DNA of 64,000 bases from Talaromyces rugulosus (lineage: Eukaryota; Ascomycota; Eurotiomycetes; Eurotiales; Trichocomaceae): contig NC_049563.1 in the NCBI RefSeq assembly GCF_013368755.1, positions 3,658,001 to 3,722,000 on the forward strand. Direction: 5' to 3'. The notes beneath the pieces are model-generated. The model saw only the letters and a program-made list of their open reading frames with translations, ran no database searches and was not told the origin of the DNA. The position numbers were made by a program, and so were the translations under genes. Every line of letters starts with the position of its first letter. Position 1 is the stretch's first letter. This document shows, in pieces, positions 11,646-23,407 of the stretch.

Positions 11646-13382
11646 AGGGAACATAAAAATCAGGTCCAGGAAGCTAGGGTGCAGGTAGGAGACGCTTTAG
11701 TGGCATTCTCCCCAACAGCCATCCGGTGGTTAGGGGTCTTACTAGATCCAAAGCTTACCCTCAAAGCCCACTATAAGTACCGCCTGCAAAAAGGTCAAAA
11801 TACTGAAAGACGAGTGCGGGCACTGTGCAAGGCCCAGGGGCTCCCCCCAGGCCTGGCATGGCGAATCCAAAAGGCCACCGCGCAGTCAGTGGCGCTTTAT
11901 GGGGCCGAGCTTTGGTGGCATGGGCAAAAGAACTGCCTAGAAGGACTGCAGGGCCTAATTAATAACCAGGCCCGGGCAGTCACAGGCATGCTGAAGTCCA
12001 CCCCATTAGGACCGCTTATAAGGGAGGCAGCTTTGGAACCAGCAGAGGCCCTATTAGATAGTAAACAGCGGCGGTATGCCCTGAGACTCCTAGGACTTCC
12101 CCAGGGGCATCCAGCAGCAGAAATACTCCCCATAACGCTTAGGGAGGGAGACGCCCATGCACAGCCTGGAGAGCAGCCGCTAGAAGACCGAGCTTGGGCA
12201 ACACCAACCCGCCGAGGCCCCTGGAAGCTGGGCATGGGCCTGGCCCGCAGGCTACGAGAGGCCTTGACCGCCGACCCCTCCCAGGGCTTTGAGCGTACAA
12301 TAGAGCCTGGTAATAGGTCTATACCACTAGATTTCAGGATAGACTCCCCTGAAACCGCTATGCAATTAGCCTCAGACCCCCTAAGTGGGATAGGGAACAC
12401 TGACCTTTACTCAGACGGTTCCAGGTTAGACGATCAGCGCGTAGGCGCTGCGGTAGCTTATAAGCCACTTATTGGCCCCTGGAGGTCGCGCCTAGCTCCC
12501 CTGGGCGCAGGCTTCGAAGTCTTTGATGCAGAACTAATAGGAGTAGTCGAAGCCCTAGAGTGGGCGCTGGCAGAGAATCTTAGAGGGCCAATTAGGGTGT
12601 TTCTCGATGCTCAAGCCGCTATAGGCAGGCTTCAGCATACCCAGCCAGGCCCTGGCCAAGCCCTGGCGCTGCGGGCACATGATCTAGCCAAGGAACTGCA
12701 GGCCACCGGCCGCAGGGTTACTATATGCTGGGTGCCAGGCCATAAGGGGGTCCCAGGCAACGAAGAGGCCGATAAAGCCGCCAAGAAAGCTGCGGGGAAG
12801 CCCCGAACAGGCAAATACTCGGGCATCTCACTGGCACATGCTCAACGGGCCTGTACCGAAGCTTATAGAGCTGCCAGGGCCAACTGGCTTGCTGCAAAGC
12901 TTGCAAAGCGTGCCCAGCGGGCAAGCCAGGCCTACTATCCCCCCCGGGGATGGAAGCTTGACCCAATGTTGGCGAACACCCCCAAGCACCTAGCGCGGCG
13001 ATATTACCAGTTCAAGACTGGCCACGCACCAATTGGGGCCTATTTGCACCGAATTAAGGCCCGAGACTTCCCTAATTGCTTGGGGTGCTCTAGGGGGACT
13101 GAGACGGTAAGACACCTTCTTACAAACTGTCGACAGTGGTGCCACCAGCGGGAAAAACTATATGCCGGCTTGGCCGAAGCGGGGGTAAAGGCCCTGCAGG
13201 ATAGCGAGCAGTGCCCCGAAGCACGCCTATTCCAGGACCCAAAGGCCACTACAGCGCTGCTGGCGTTTATAGGGGCCATTAGGGAGCGAGAGGATAACCA
13301 ACAGGCCTGGGAGCAGGCCTATAAGACTGATAATTGGGGCATTGAGGCCCTGGATGAGGGAGAGCGAGAGGGGGAAGGATAG
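11646..13382 (+). pseudogene. C-terminal part of LINE ORF2: RNase H and CCHC domain
   Basis: Open from the insertion edge to TAG at 13380-13382. There is no true start: the first candidate codon, GTG at 11679, is inside the domain. Numbered from that codon (567 residues), the end of the RT-linked region is FSPTAIRWLGVLLDPKLTLK at 10-29. RNase H has acidic residues D246 (YSDGS), E285 (DAELIGVVEALEWA), D310 (FLDAQAAI) and D365 (GNEEAD). A CCHC motif lies at C467, C470, H479 and C484 (CLGCSRGTETVRHLLTNC). RNase H removes RNA from the cDNA hybrid. The reverse transcriptase core and endonuclease are missing, so the copy cannot move on its own. A RNase H after RT points to the Tad or I group of LINEs. 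Confidence 0.9.
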
Positions 13383-13671
13383 CGGGCAGGGGCGGCCCGC
13401 TATTGTAGGCAACGCCCAAACGTTAGTGGCCATAAGGAGGGGGTAGTGGTTGCCACCCACTATAAGCCCCCGAATCGTCCTGCGCATATAAGTGGCTTGG
13501 GGCGAGGAAAGTGCAAGATACCTTGAAAGCATGGATCCAATGGGGGTAGAGGCACCGGTTTATAGGGGGCAACCCCTATAAGCAGGCCTAATCCACACGA
13601 ATCGCTGTCTGTCATAGCCTAGGGCTCGGTATAGACGTTAAATTTGATTAAATAAATAATAAATAATAAAT
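13383..13671 (+). other. LINE 3' UTR with A-rich tail
   Basis: It is nearly unchanged among copies at 46330-46622 and 57600-57900 and, inverted, at 6216-6510 and 48066-48361. It ends with the block CGGTATAGACGTTAAATTTG and a TAAA/TAAT tail. The conserved 3' end is what the LINE reverse transcriptase is expected to recognise. Confidence 0.85.
13558..13583 (+). other. LINE 3' UTR hairpin with GCAA loop
   Basis: Stem GTTTATAGGGG / CCCCTATAAGC around loop GCAA (13569-13572), 11 pairs with one G-T wobble. The copy at 57794-57819 has the fully paired form GCTTATAGGGG / CCCCTATAAGC. GCAA is a GNRA-type loop. Stem-loops near the 3' end are known RT-recognition elements in some LINEs; its role here is inferred. 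Confidence 0.7.
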
Positions 13672-13686
13672 AAATAAAACAGTACA
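13672..13686 (+). repeat. Right copy of the 15-bp target site duplication of LINE-b
   Basis: Identical to 11629-11643. Confidence 0.92.
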
Positions 13687-16600
13687 ATGGGGAAAAGCAA
13701 AAAATATTAATATAAAATATAAAGGAACTGTTATTATAAGAACAAATATAAAACATATTTATATTTTATAAAATGTATTCTTTATTCCTGAATTGGGAAT
13801 AAATATCTTAAGCATAAATAGTATTAAAAATACTATATGCTTATTTATAGATAAAAAATGCTATATATATAATAAAATACCAAAAAAGCTTACATGTATA
13901 GCTTATAAAAAAGAAAGATTATATAAAACAAATTTTGATATTCTATGCAATAATAAAAATAATTATATCCTGTCAACAGATTATAAACAAAATAATATAA
14001 AAATATGGCATGAAAGATTAGGCCATATAAATGCAGAAGCATTAAAAGAAATATTAAAAATAAAAGAATTATATTTTTCTATTAAAGAAATAACTTCAGC
14101 AATTATTAATTGTGAAGTATGCCTACAATCAAAATATAATAGAAAAATAAATAAAACCTCAGAAAATAATTTAAAAAATTATAAAATAGGAGAAAAAATA
14201 CACAGTGATATTGGGGGTCCTATTTTTCCTCAAACATATGATAATAAATCATATTATATAACCTTTCTAGACAAAAAAAAAAAAAAAAAAAAAATCTAGA
14301 TATTTATTTACAAATATCCTAAAAGGAAAATATGAAGCTCTAGAAGCCTTTAAGAAATTTAAAAATATTATTGAAAACCAAAATAATATTAAAATAAAAG
14401 AATTCTTTTCTGATAATGGAGGAGAATATATAAATAATAATTTTGAAATATTATTTAATGAATATGGAATAATTCATAACAAAACACCTTTTTATACAAA
14501 AGAACCAAATGGATTAATAGAAAGAATTAATCTTACTTTAATGAATAAAGTAAGAAGCTTTTTATTTAATTCTAATAATAATAAAAATCTATGGGGAGAA
14601 GCTCTATTAGCTGCCACTTTTATATATAATAGAACTCCTCATAAATCTATTCAATATAAAACTCCATATGAAATATATTATAAAGAAAAACCAAAAATTG
14701 AACATATTAAAATATGGGGATCTATAATATATTATCATACAAATAAGAAAACTCATAAATTACTACCAAGAAAAAGAAAAGGAATCTTAATTGGTTTTAG
14801 TGATTATAAACATTATAAAATTCTTGATATAGAAACTAAAAAATCTCTATGGTCTAGAGATGTTTCTATTCTAGAAGGAATATATCCTAATAACAATAAT
14901 AATAATAATAACAATAACAACAATAATAACAATAATAACAATAATAACAATAATAACAATAATAACAATAATAACAATAATAACAATAATAACAATAATA
15001 ACAATAATAACAATAATAACAATAATAACAATAATAACAATAATAACAATAATAACAATAATAACAATAATAACAATAATAACAATAATAACAATAATAA
15101 CAATAATAACAATAATAACAATAATAACAATAATAACAATAATAACAATAATAACAATAATAACAATAATAACAATAATAACAATAATAACAATAATAAC
15201 AATAATAACAATAATAACAATAATAACAATAATAACAATAATAACAATAATAACAATAATAACAATAATAACAATAATAACAATAATAACAATAATAACA
15301 ATAATCATAAAGAAATAAATAATAATTTGGAAATAGAAATAAATAATATTCCAAATAAATCTTTTGAAATAGTTGAAACTATTCCAAAGAATAAAATTGA
15401 AATCAATATTCCTGAATATAATAAGGAATCAATAAATTATATAAATAAAATTAATAAAGAATTTATTTATAATATTGAAGACACTACAATATCTGATTTT
15501 ATTAAAATAATTGAATATAATCAAAATATTGAAAATATTCTGAATATAAATATAAAAGAACTGAATACTTTTAAACAAGCTATAAATTCTGAAGAAAAAG
15601 AAGAATGGTATAAAGCATGTTTAGAAGAAAATGAGGAATTATTATCTCAAAATACTTTTGAAATAATAGATATTCCAGAAAATATAATATCAATAAAAGG
15701 AAGATGGGTTTTTAAAAGAAAGGATATAAATCCTAATTCTTATAAACCAAATTTTATTACAAATAAGAATAAAACAATAAGATATAAAGCCTGATGGGTT
15801 ATACAAGGTTTTCATCAAAAATTGGGAATTGATTACCTAGAAACCTTTTCTACAACTGCAAGAACTGAAACCTGGCATTTACTGCTTATTATTGCAGTAA
15901 ATAAGGGTTGGTTTATAAAACAATATGATGTTAAAAATGCATTTGTACATGCAAATATTGACACAAAAATATATACAATTTTACCAATAGGATTATATGA
16001 TAATTCTAAATATAAAAATAAATGTTGCTTATTAAATAAAGCACTATATGGTTTAAAATAAGCACCAAGATTATGGAATTTATTTTTCAGAAATATAATC
16101 AAAAAATATGGTTTTACTGTTCTTCCATATGATGAAGGAATATATATAAATACTATAACAAATGCAATTTTAATAGTGCATGTTGATGATATAATATTTA
16201 TATATAAAGATTTATTATATATTGAAGATATGACAAATAAATTAAATAAAGAAATTAAAATTCAAGATATGGGAGAAATCTCTACATTCTTTGGAAATAA
16301 TATAAAAATAAATTATAAAGAAAAAATCATTATTATAAATCAAAAAGATTATATAATAAAACTATTGAATAAATTCAATATATTTAATAGCTTTATATCA
16401 AAGAAAATACCTGCATAATTAGGAATAAAATTATATAAAAATAATACTATAGCAGATAATAAAATTACTGTATAATATTAATCAGAAATTGGGTCTTTAT
16501 TATATTTATCTTTAAAAATAAGATCTGATATTATCTATAATATGAATCTAGGAGCTAGATTCATGAGTAATCCCTCCAAAGATTATATAAATGTAATTAA

Positions 16601-17170
16601 TAATATATGGAAATATTTATTATATACCTAAGACATTGGAATAACATATAATTGCTCAGGAAATAATTTATATATAAAAGGATATTGTGACAGTGACTGG
16701 GCTGGTGATATAAATAATAGAAAATCAACTACTGGTTATATTTTTAGCCTATCTGGTGATTTGGCTATTAATAATCCTATTAGTTGGAATTCTTAATTGT
16801 AAAAATCAGTTGCTTTAAGCATATGTGAAGCTGAATATATGGCTTTGAAAGAAGCAACAAAAGAAGCAATATATCTATCTAATATTTTTAATTATATTAA
16901 TGAAAATATGAATCTAGGATACACACCTAGTATTCTAAAAATACTATTAGATAATGAATCTGCAATAAAATTAGGAGAAAATCCTGAATTTTATAAAAGA
17001 ACTAAACATATAGATATTGCATATTATTTTATAAGAGAAAATATACAATAAAACAAAATAAATGTCATATATATTGAGACAAAAAAGCAATTAGCAGATT
17101 TATTAACAAAATCATTAAATATAACTGTTTTTGAAAACCTACAAGACCTAAGAAATATAACAAAAATATA
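13687..17170 (+). pseudogene. Copia pol: integrase, poly-Asn linker, RT, RNase H
   Basis: Continuation of the copia frame after LINE-b. Seen in order: pre-integrase zinc region (IWHERLGHINAEALKEILK then CEVCLQSK, about 14005-14145); integrase core (HSDIGGP near 14200; FSDNGGEYINNNF near 14405; NGLIERIN near 14510); a poly-Asn tract; RT (RWVFKRKDINPNSYKP near 15702; DYLETFSTTARTETW; KQYDVKNAFVHAN; HVDDIIFIYKD near 16179); and RNase H (CDSDWAGDINNRKSTTGY near 16687; CEAEYMALKEATKEA near 16825; KTKHID-like end near 17005). Damage is a 22-A run at 14273-14294 that shifts the frame by one, plus scattered TAA, TAG and TGA stops. Confidence 0.88.
14889..15305 (+). repeat. 417-bp AAC/AAT microsatellite coding for about 139 Asn
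   Basis: From about 14920 the unit is the 9-mer AACAATAAT repeated with almost no variation. It keeps the copia frame open between the integrase and RT domains. The reverse-strand open frames here (poly-Leu and others) are shadows of this repeat. Confidence 0.95.
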
Positions 17171-17343
17171 AAATAATATAAAATAACATAATATAATATA
17201 ATATAAAATAATATAAGATAATATATATAATACAAGTTTATCATAAAATATGAAATAAAAATATAATATAAAAAATAACATATATATATAATTATAAAAG
17301 TCTAATCCTTATATATTAAAAATATATAATGATTACAGGGGAA

Positions 17344-17741
17344 TATAAGATTATAATTATAAATATTATGTGATATGGCAAATGATGTTATGTGGCAAAT
17401 AATAAAACTTATAACTACGAAATATCAGAATAAAATAATATATAATATAATAATGTGTAGCAAATTATTATATTAAACCGATATATAACCGAACCAAGGT
17501 TAATAAATAATATTATACCGATATATAACCGAACCAAGGTTAAGAAATAATATTAAAGGTCTAGAATAATAATCTAGAACCAAAAAGAACTTTACAAAAT
17601 GGTATAAATAGAAGCTACATCCCCCTACATAGAAAAGAATTAACAAGTCAATGCAACAACCATCATACACCTTCTTATTCATTCTTTTATCTTCTCTCTT
17701 CTTTTATTTATCTCTCCTCTGATGCAAATAACTTGCTAAGA
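17344..17741 (+). repeat. Copia 3' LTR
   Basis: 398 bp, same length as the 5' LTR, with the 40-bp tandem pair at 17474-17553. Preceded by a short purine run (CAGGGGAA, about 17336-17343) as polypurine tract. Confidence 0.9.
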
Positions 17742-17923
17742 TCTACTACTAGATTAACTCTATAGTTATCTTAGTAAAAATAAATTAATAATAATACAAA
17801 ATTAAGATGTATATAGTATTAATAGTCTACTATAGCACTTCAAGATTAGGCCTAGCTAGAAAAGAAATTGAATTAAGGGGCATATATACCCTAATAAGAA
17901 ATCCTATCTAGATTAAGCTAATA
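17742..17923 (+). pseudogene. LINE-c, first fragment (ORF1 relic)
   Basis: Matches LINE-d at about 36360-36543 base by base apart from transitions. It continues at 23412 after the gypsy A insertion. Confidence 0.8.
17920..17923 (+). repeat. Gypsy A target duplication, left copy (AATA)
   Basis: AATA at 17920-17923 and 23408-23411. Removing the insert restores LINE sequence GCT-AATA-ATAGCTAT, matching LINE-d near 36540. Confidence 0.7.
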
Positions 17924-18173
17924 TGTTACGGGCTAAGTCCCGTCTTACTGGCCTAATGTAGGTCCAGGAATTGAGTAGATTCGAACGTGAGAAAGAGAAA
18001 GAAAAGGTTTGCAGGGGTTCGCATTGTCGATACAGGTGAGTATGGGTCCTGGGGGCGCCCTAGCGAATCTGGTGTAGCGTCAGAGGATTTTTCTATAGTG
18101 GATCAAGTGCAGACTAGGTGTGGTTATTCTACAAGAGCGAAGCCTAAGTATCTTAGAGGCTAGAACCTTAATA
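17924..18173 (-). repeat. Gypsy A 3' LTR
   Basis: 250 bp, pairs with 23158-23407. The first ~160 bp keep CG and CA dinucleotides. The end (ACCTTAATA) is RIPed relative to ACCCTAACA in the other copy. A short hairpin ACGGG...CCCGT is at its outer edge. Confidence 0.88.
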
Positions 18174-21100
18174 TTATTTCCTCCCTTCAGCAGGGGCGTT
18201 ATGGTATTAAAGCCAGTAATTGAGTGCTTTAGTGTCTTCCATAGACCAGGCAGGTTCCTATATAGATTGCACATATCCGGTCTAATAGATAAGGTATTGC
18301 TTCATATGTCCACAGCCCTAACGTATAGTCTATTCGTTAAGTATGCTATTAACTAGATACTCTTTATTACCTTCTACTAGGTGCACTAGTAGTTGGTAAT
18401 CATATTGGGTCTATAAAAGAAGTAGACATATACCTACAGGGCAGAAGAGCATTATATAAAAAATATCATAAATAGTTCCAAAGACATCGAGTCGATATAT
18501 ATAAGATCCCACTTTCTCTAATATAGTATATTTCGCATATCAGACATCTAGCTTCTTCAAAGATTATTTAGTCTAAATATTCTAAAGGTCTAACCATACC
18601 TTCTATCCTACTTTATACTCCAAAGGAGTCTCTCAGTGATAGTTCACATTATTTTCTATTCACTACTGCGCTGCAACAAGCTTAATCTGCGCTATATTAA
18701 AAGCCTATCATAGCTTAGTAACTATATCATTTACATATTCAGCAGCAGGTCTTTACTGTTTAGATATAGGGGTAGCTTCATCTAACTAGAGTAGTTTAAC
18801 ATTATATCCATAGATTAGAAAAAAGAAGCTAATACTAGTTACAGTAATATCATATCTATTTATTATGAGTTACATAGTTGCAGTTAGTAAGCTCTAGTCA
18901 ATTTAGAGATAGATACAGAAGTTCTATAGATATTCTTCCACCACAGAGTTAGCACGCTCCATCTGTCTATCAATTTAGAGGTAGTACATAATCAATAATT
19001 ATCTTATAATCTTTAGACGTTTGCATACACCTTTTCAAAGGTCATTAACAAATTACATGCCCTAATCCAATATAATACTGCTAGACAGCCTATATTCATA
19101 TATGAATCAGTCAACAAACATTAATATTACTATCTCAGTATCTATGTGTTTGCATGGTACCAATATAATCTCTTTTCCTAGTCAGTCAACAATCACCATG
19201 AGATTCATATTCCTATTAGACATTGGGAGTTTCTCTATAAAATCCATACTAATATCTCACCACATTCACAAGGGGACAGAGAGCAGTTTTAATAATCCTT
19301 ATCAATATTGTCTCTATACAGTGTTCGCACCATATTTGTCGCAGTTATTCACAAACTTTTAAATATCATCAAATAGGTTCAGCTAATATAGTTGTCAGGC
19401 CATAATAGCATAGATCATATTTCAGCCTAGATATCCAGTAAAATAGGAGTCATACGTCTCTTGTATAATACAAGTGCATAGTGGTTCACTATTTAATACC
19501 CATTGTCGGTTTTAAAATAGTAACCAGTCTGCTATATCAATTGTGCATTCAAATACCATGGTACAAAGTTATAAATCTTAAAGAAACCACAGGAACTTCT
19601 AGCATACAGCCTCTTTAATTCATTCATAATTCTTATCCTCAGCTTCAGCTAGTCGCCACTATTCTTTAATTAACATTAAATGCTCTATATAGATAGTATA
19701 GATATAGAATTCAGATACAGTGTTCAATAAGCAACCCTAGAGAAATTATTCTAGATAGTCTCTCTATACCTTATTAAGATTAATAAGATGCTTATTTCAG
19801 TATACTAGACATTCATTATCAATCCCATCAAGCATATCTTACAAGCGTTATAATAGTGCATCAGATCTAACAGCTAGTTATCCTAGCCAGTACTAAAGCT
19901 TATAGTTGAAGCATAAGAATATATCAGCCCATCTTATTTATCTTTCATTCAACCATCAGAGCTGCATAAAGTATTTAAGATTCCAATAATCGGTCAGAAT
20001 AGTAAACTCCTTAATACCAATTAATTCAGATTCCCATTGCTTCAAATACGCTATTATCACCAATAGCTTCTTATCATAAATCTTATAATTATATTCCACA
20101 GACATACACTTTCAGAAGAAATAGGCACAGATTCACAGAAGTCCTTTATTATTATACTGTAATAATATCCCCCCTATAACATATCCCAAAAAATCAGCTT
20201 CCATAATTATATCCTAATCAGGATTAAATTACACTAATATTAGATTACTTATAAATATTTACTTTAGTTGTTCAAAAGCTTTATTAATAGCCTTGGTCTA
20301 AATAAAAATAGTTCTTTTTTTAATCAGTTCTGTCAGCAGGCGGATTATATCAGAATATCCTCAAATAAACTATCAGTAGAAATTTGTGAACTCTAGAAAT
20401 AATTATATATCTTTCACACATATTAAAGCTTTCTATTCTAAAATAGCAGAGACTTTCATAGGGTCTATTCAGATCTCTTTTCCAGCTTCTAATATAAATC
20501 TAAGATATTTTATTATCTGCACCTCAAACTCACATTTATTAATATCTAGCTGTAGTCCTGCAATATATAAATATTCTAGCATCTTCATTACCTGTTTCCA
20601 ATAGTGCGCACGGCTGCCTTCTATAAAGATAAGCACGTCGTCTAGATAAACAGATATAAAGTTATCTAAAAACTCGCAAAGGGTCTAATTAATATATTAT
20701 TAAAACATACTTAGTATATTAGTAAGGCTAAAAGGTGTTACTAGCTATTTATAAAGTCTAAACCTGGTTTAAAAAGCTATCTTCTACTTGTCTCTTTCGG
20801 CAATGTATATCTTGTGGAAGGCCACTATAACATCAAGTTTTATAAACCATCAGGCTTTAGATATTCATTATAGGGTCTTATATATTAATAGTAATAAATA
20901 TTAGTCCCTTTTTATTATAGTGTTGAGCATCTAATAATCTACATAGAAGCACAGTCCTTCTCTGGATTTCCTTACAAATAGTACTAGCACTGCAGCGGGT
21001 GAGTTGTTTATACATATAAAATTCTTTAATAGTAAATTATAAAAAGTTTTCTATAGAACTAGCAGTTCTTTCTATAACATATTATAGAGAGAGCCTTATA

Positions 21101-23157
21101 GTATCTCTAGCTTATATCTCTTCGCGTCAGTATCAATTAGTTCAATCCAATAGTCGATATTTAGACACGATAATAATAGCTTATTAGCTTCCTTCAGGTT
21201 AAATAGTTCTAGAAACTCATGATAATACTTAGATAGTTTGTTCTCTGGGTCTATCTGTGATTTCAGGGCCAGAGCCTTCTCAATATTCTATATAGAGACT
21301 ATAAATATATTAATCTCCTTTTTCCTGCTTCGCATCCTTTTCAAAGCGTTCACTGCAGCTGCACTGATCTGTCGGGGAGAGTACTTAGGTCATAACAGAT
21401 TCTTTTTATCAATAGATATTCTGTTCCCGAATTCCAATCAGCCTCCAGTGGCGTCAATTTTCACATGTTGGTATTCCATCCATAGAAGACCCAATATTAT
21501 ATTGTATTCGCATTTCAGAACTATATAGAAGTAGGCTTTCTCTTGTATATTTCCCCCAATATCTAGTATCACACATGCAATTTCTTTGATGTATTGAGGT
21601 GCCGAACTATTGTATCTCTTAATAGATCTAGATTTGATAGCGCTATAATTCAGCTTTTTCTTTCAAGCGAAGGTCTCTTTAATAATCCTATAGATAAGAC
21701 ATCCACTATCAATTAAAGCATTGGCATTGGTTCTATGATCTAACCATACGTCTATATTGAATAAGGATCTATTGAACCTTCTAACCATCTTTTTAAAATT
21801 CTTGAAGTTATAAGCTGTTTTACATTTTGGCTTCTATGGGCGACTTTACGCAGAAGCTACTTTTTTGATTCTGGTATGCTATCTGAACCTGTATCAGATT
21901 TGGTCTCATTCTCCTTTACTTTAATGTTAGATATCCTTATAGGCTTGTTGTGTTTCTTCTTGCTATAGTTCCTTGGAGATGGCACCTAACAGAGTGGCAC
22001 AGGTTCGGGGCAGTATTGGGTAATATGACCTAGTTTTCTATATTAGAAACAGTTGTTTATTCTTATAGTATTGATTGATAGACCTATAGATATCCAGTCC
22101 ATAACTTAGGACTGTTCTTTGTTAGAGGAGGTTCTTTTTGTAAGTAGATAGAGAGTGTTCTGTTTATATTAGAATTAGAGATTATCAATCTTTTTTAGTT
22201 TTTTAAGATCATTTATTACTCGGTATAAGTATTTGTAGAAAGCTTTATACTACTTTAATATATTGCTCTCAACAGTCGCACGCCTTATTTTTTGGTTAAT
22301 CACAGTTTTCAGCTATAAGATTTTTATGTTGTTAGTCTATGATTGATTTCTTATAAGAAGTAATATCTGTTCAAATTCGCTAATAAAGTCCTAGAAAGGG
22401 ATGTACTCCTGTTGTATATAGTTAAGTTTAAGGTTCGCCTTCTCTATAAGTTAATAATCTTTGAATAGTATGTTAAGGTGTGTAAAGAAAGCTTTTAGTA
22501 TAGTAGGAGTAACTATATTTATATTTCTATAAAGCTGTATCTAGGGATAGACCTTCATCTAGGCCTTTCCTGTTAATTATTTATAGGTATACTATAATTA
22601 CTTGTATAGTCCTCTAATCACTGATGCATCAACTGTTAATTTTATATATAAGATTGCTATGAACTATATATATTTTAAACAATCACAGTCGTTATATTTA
22701 TCGGGATAGTTAAGGGAGTGATGTGGTTTGTTTGTACTGTATATAGAAGTTATCAATAATATAGCATCAGTAAGGATCTTGGGCATAGATAGTTTAGTTG
22801 TATTACTAACCTGTCCTTTGACATGCAATAGATAAGCAGATATATTCATCAGAAGGAGTTCTATTTATTGTATTTATTCTAATAATAGCTGGTTTGGTTC
22901 TGAAGATGTATTTATTTAGTTCAGACTGTCTCTTAGTGGGCTATTTATTATAATAAAGAAATTTCTTAATGCTCAATTTGGTCGTTAAGGAGCGGTGATA
23001 TAATAATTTAATCCTTTGAATGAAGAGAGTTAGTATAGTTCTCAGAGGCTTAACTTGAATAAATAAGAAGCAATTATATAAGTTTAATTCTTTAGATAAG
23101 GAAAGCAGCGCGTTCTTAATCTTTTAAATAGAGGAGGTGAATAATATTTGAATCTAA
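18174..23157 (-). pseudogene. Gypsy A gag-pol relic
   Basis: Minus-strand reading: zinc knuckle CF-YRKLGHITQYC (stop and Tyr at RIP sites, about 22020-22065); protease ALIDSGC near 21700; RT catalytic VYLDDVLIFI near 20625-20655; integrase Glu segment DRQMERANSVVEEYL near 18935-18985. Stops interrupt every domain. It encodes no working protein now. Single Gag-Pol organisation is likely but cannot be proven in this state. Confidence 0.85.
23144..23156 (-). other. Gypsy A self-primer binding site
   Basis: On the minus strand TAGATTCAAATAT begins one base after the 5' LTR. The same 13 bases occur on the + strand of the adjacent LTR (23210-23222; TAGATTCGAACGT at 17976-17988 in the better kept LTR). 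The RNA 5' region can therefore pair with this site, as in Tf1 self-priming. Confidence 0.65.
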
Positions 23158-23407
23158 TATTATAGACTAAGTCCTGTTTTACTGGCTTAATGTAGGTCTA
23201 GGAATTGAGTAGATTCAAATATAAGAAAAAAAAAGAAAAGGTTCGTAGAGGTTCGCATTATTGATATAGATGAGTGTGGGTCCTAAGGGCGCTTTAGTGA
23301 ATCTGGTGTAGCGTCAGGGGGTTTTTCTATGGTGGATCAGGTGTGGACCAGGTGCGGTTATTCTACGAGAGCGAAGCCTGAGTATCCTAGGGGCTAGGAC
23401 CCTAACA
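23158..23407 (-). repeat. Gypsy A 5' LTR
   Basis: 250 bp. The inner half (about 23158-23290) is RIPed and the outer ~115 bp keep CG and CA. The outer half of each LTR is the better kept one. Confidence 0.88.

Larger units (their letters stand above)
11644..13671 (+). mobile_element. LINE-b: 5'-truncated, un-RIPed Tad/I-like LINE inserted in copia
   Basis: GC-rich island with a 15-bp target duplication and an A-rich tail built of TAAA/TAAT units (about 13640-13671). It starts inside ORF2 (frame SREHKNQVQEARVQVGD), so it is a typical 5'-truncated product of target-primed reverse transcription. It has no RIP stops, unlike all other LINE copies here. Either it inserted after RIP last acted or it escaped. 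Confidence 0.92.
10041..17741 (+). mobile_element. Ty1/copia-type LTR retrotransposon, lightly RIPed, with LINE-b inserted
   Basis: Two 398-bp LTRs (10041-10438, 17344-17741) enclose gag, protease, integrase, RT and RNase H in copia order. Flanking pentamers are TCTAT (10036-10040) and TCTAC (17742-17746), which differ by one C/T and fit a 5-bp target duplication with one RIP change. Only a handful of stops occur per kb and CA and TG remain common, so the AT-richness is largely native codon usage. A LINE (11644-13671) sits just after the protease. Left and right flanks are LINE sequence in opposite orientations. Confidence 0.9.
17924..23407 (-). mobile_element. Gypsy A: RIPed Ty3/gypsy element nested in LINE-c
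   Basis: 5,484 bp between 250-bp LTRs (17924-18173 and 23158-23407) and coded on the minus strand. Polypurine tract GAAGGGAGGAAATAA (minus strand, just inside the left LTR). A self-complementary primer site lies next to the right LTR. LTR ends are TG...CA before RIP. The outer edges of both LTRs are almost un-mutated while their inner halves are RIPed. Confidence 0.88.

Noticed and set aside
11679..11681. GTG at 11679 as the start of a 567-residue protein
   Set aside because: The frame is open to the insertion edge and aligns with ORF2 of other copies upstream of this codon, so it is an internal codon of a truncated gene.
11897..13532. Minus-strand open frames opposite LINE-b (for example 167 residues at 11897-12400)
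   Set aside because: Mirror frames of the GC-rich RNase H coding sequence; no domain and not kept in other copies.
14813..15354. Minus-strand open frames of poly-Leu, Ile/Val and Tyr/Cys over the microsatellite
   Set aside because: They are reading shadows of the AAC/AAT repeat on the copia coding strand.
17342..17741. The repeats at 10041-10438 and 17344-17741 as a CRISPR-like or dispersed host repeat
   Set aside because: They are a pair of equal-length LTRs with primer site and purine tract next to them.
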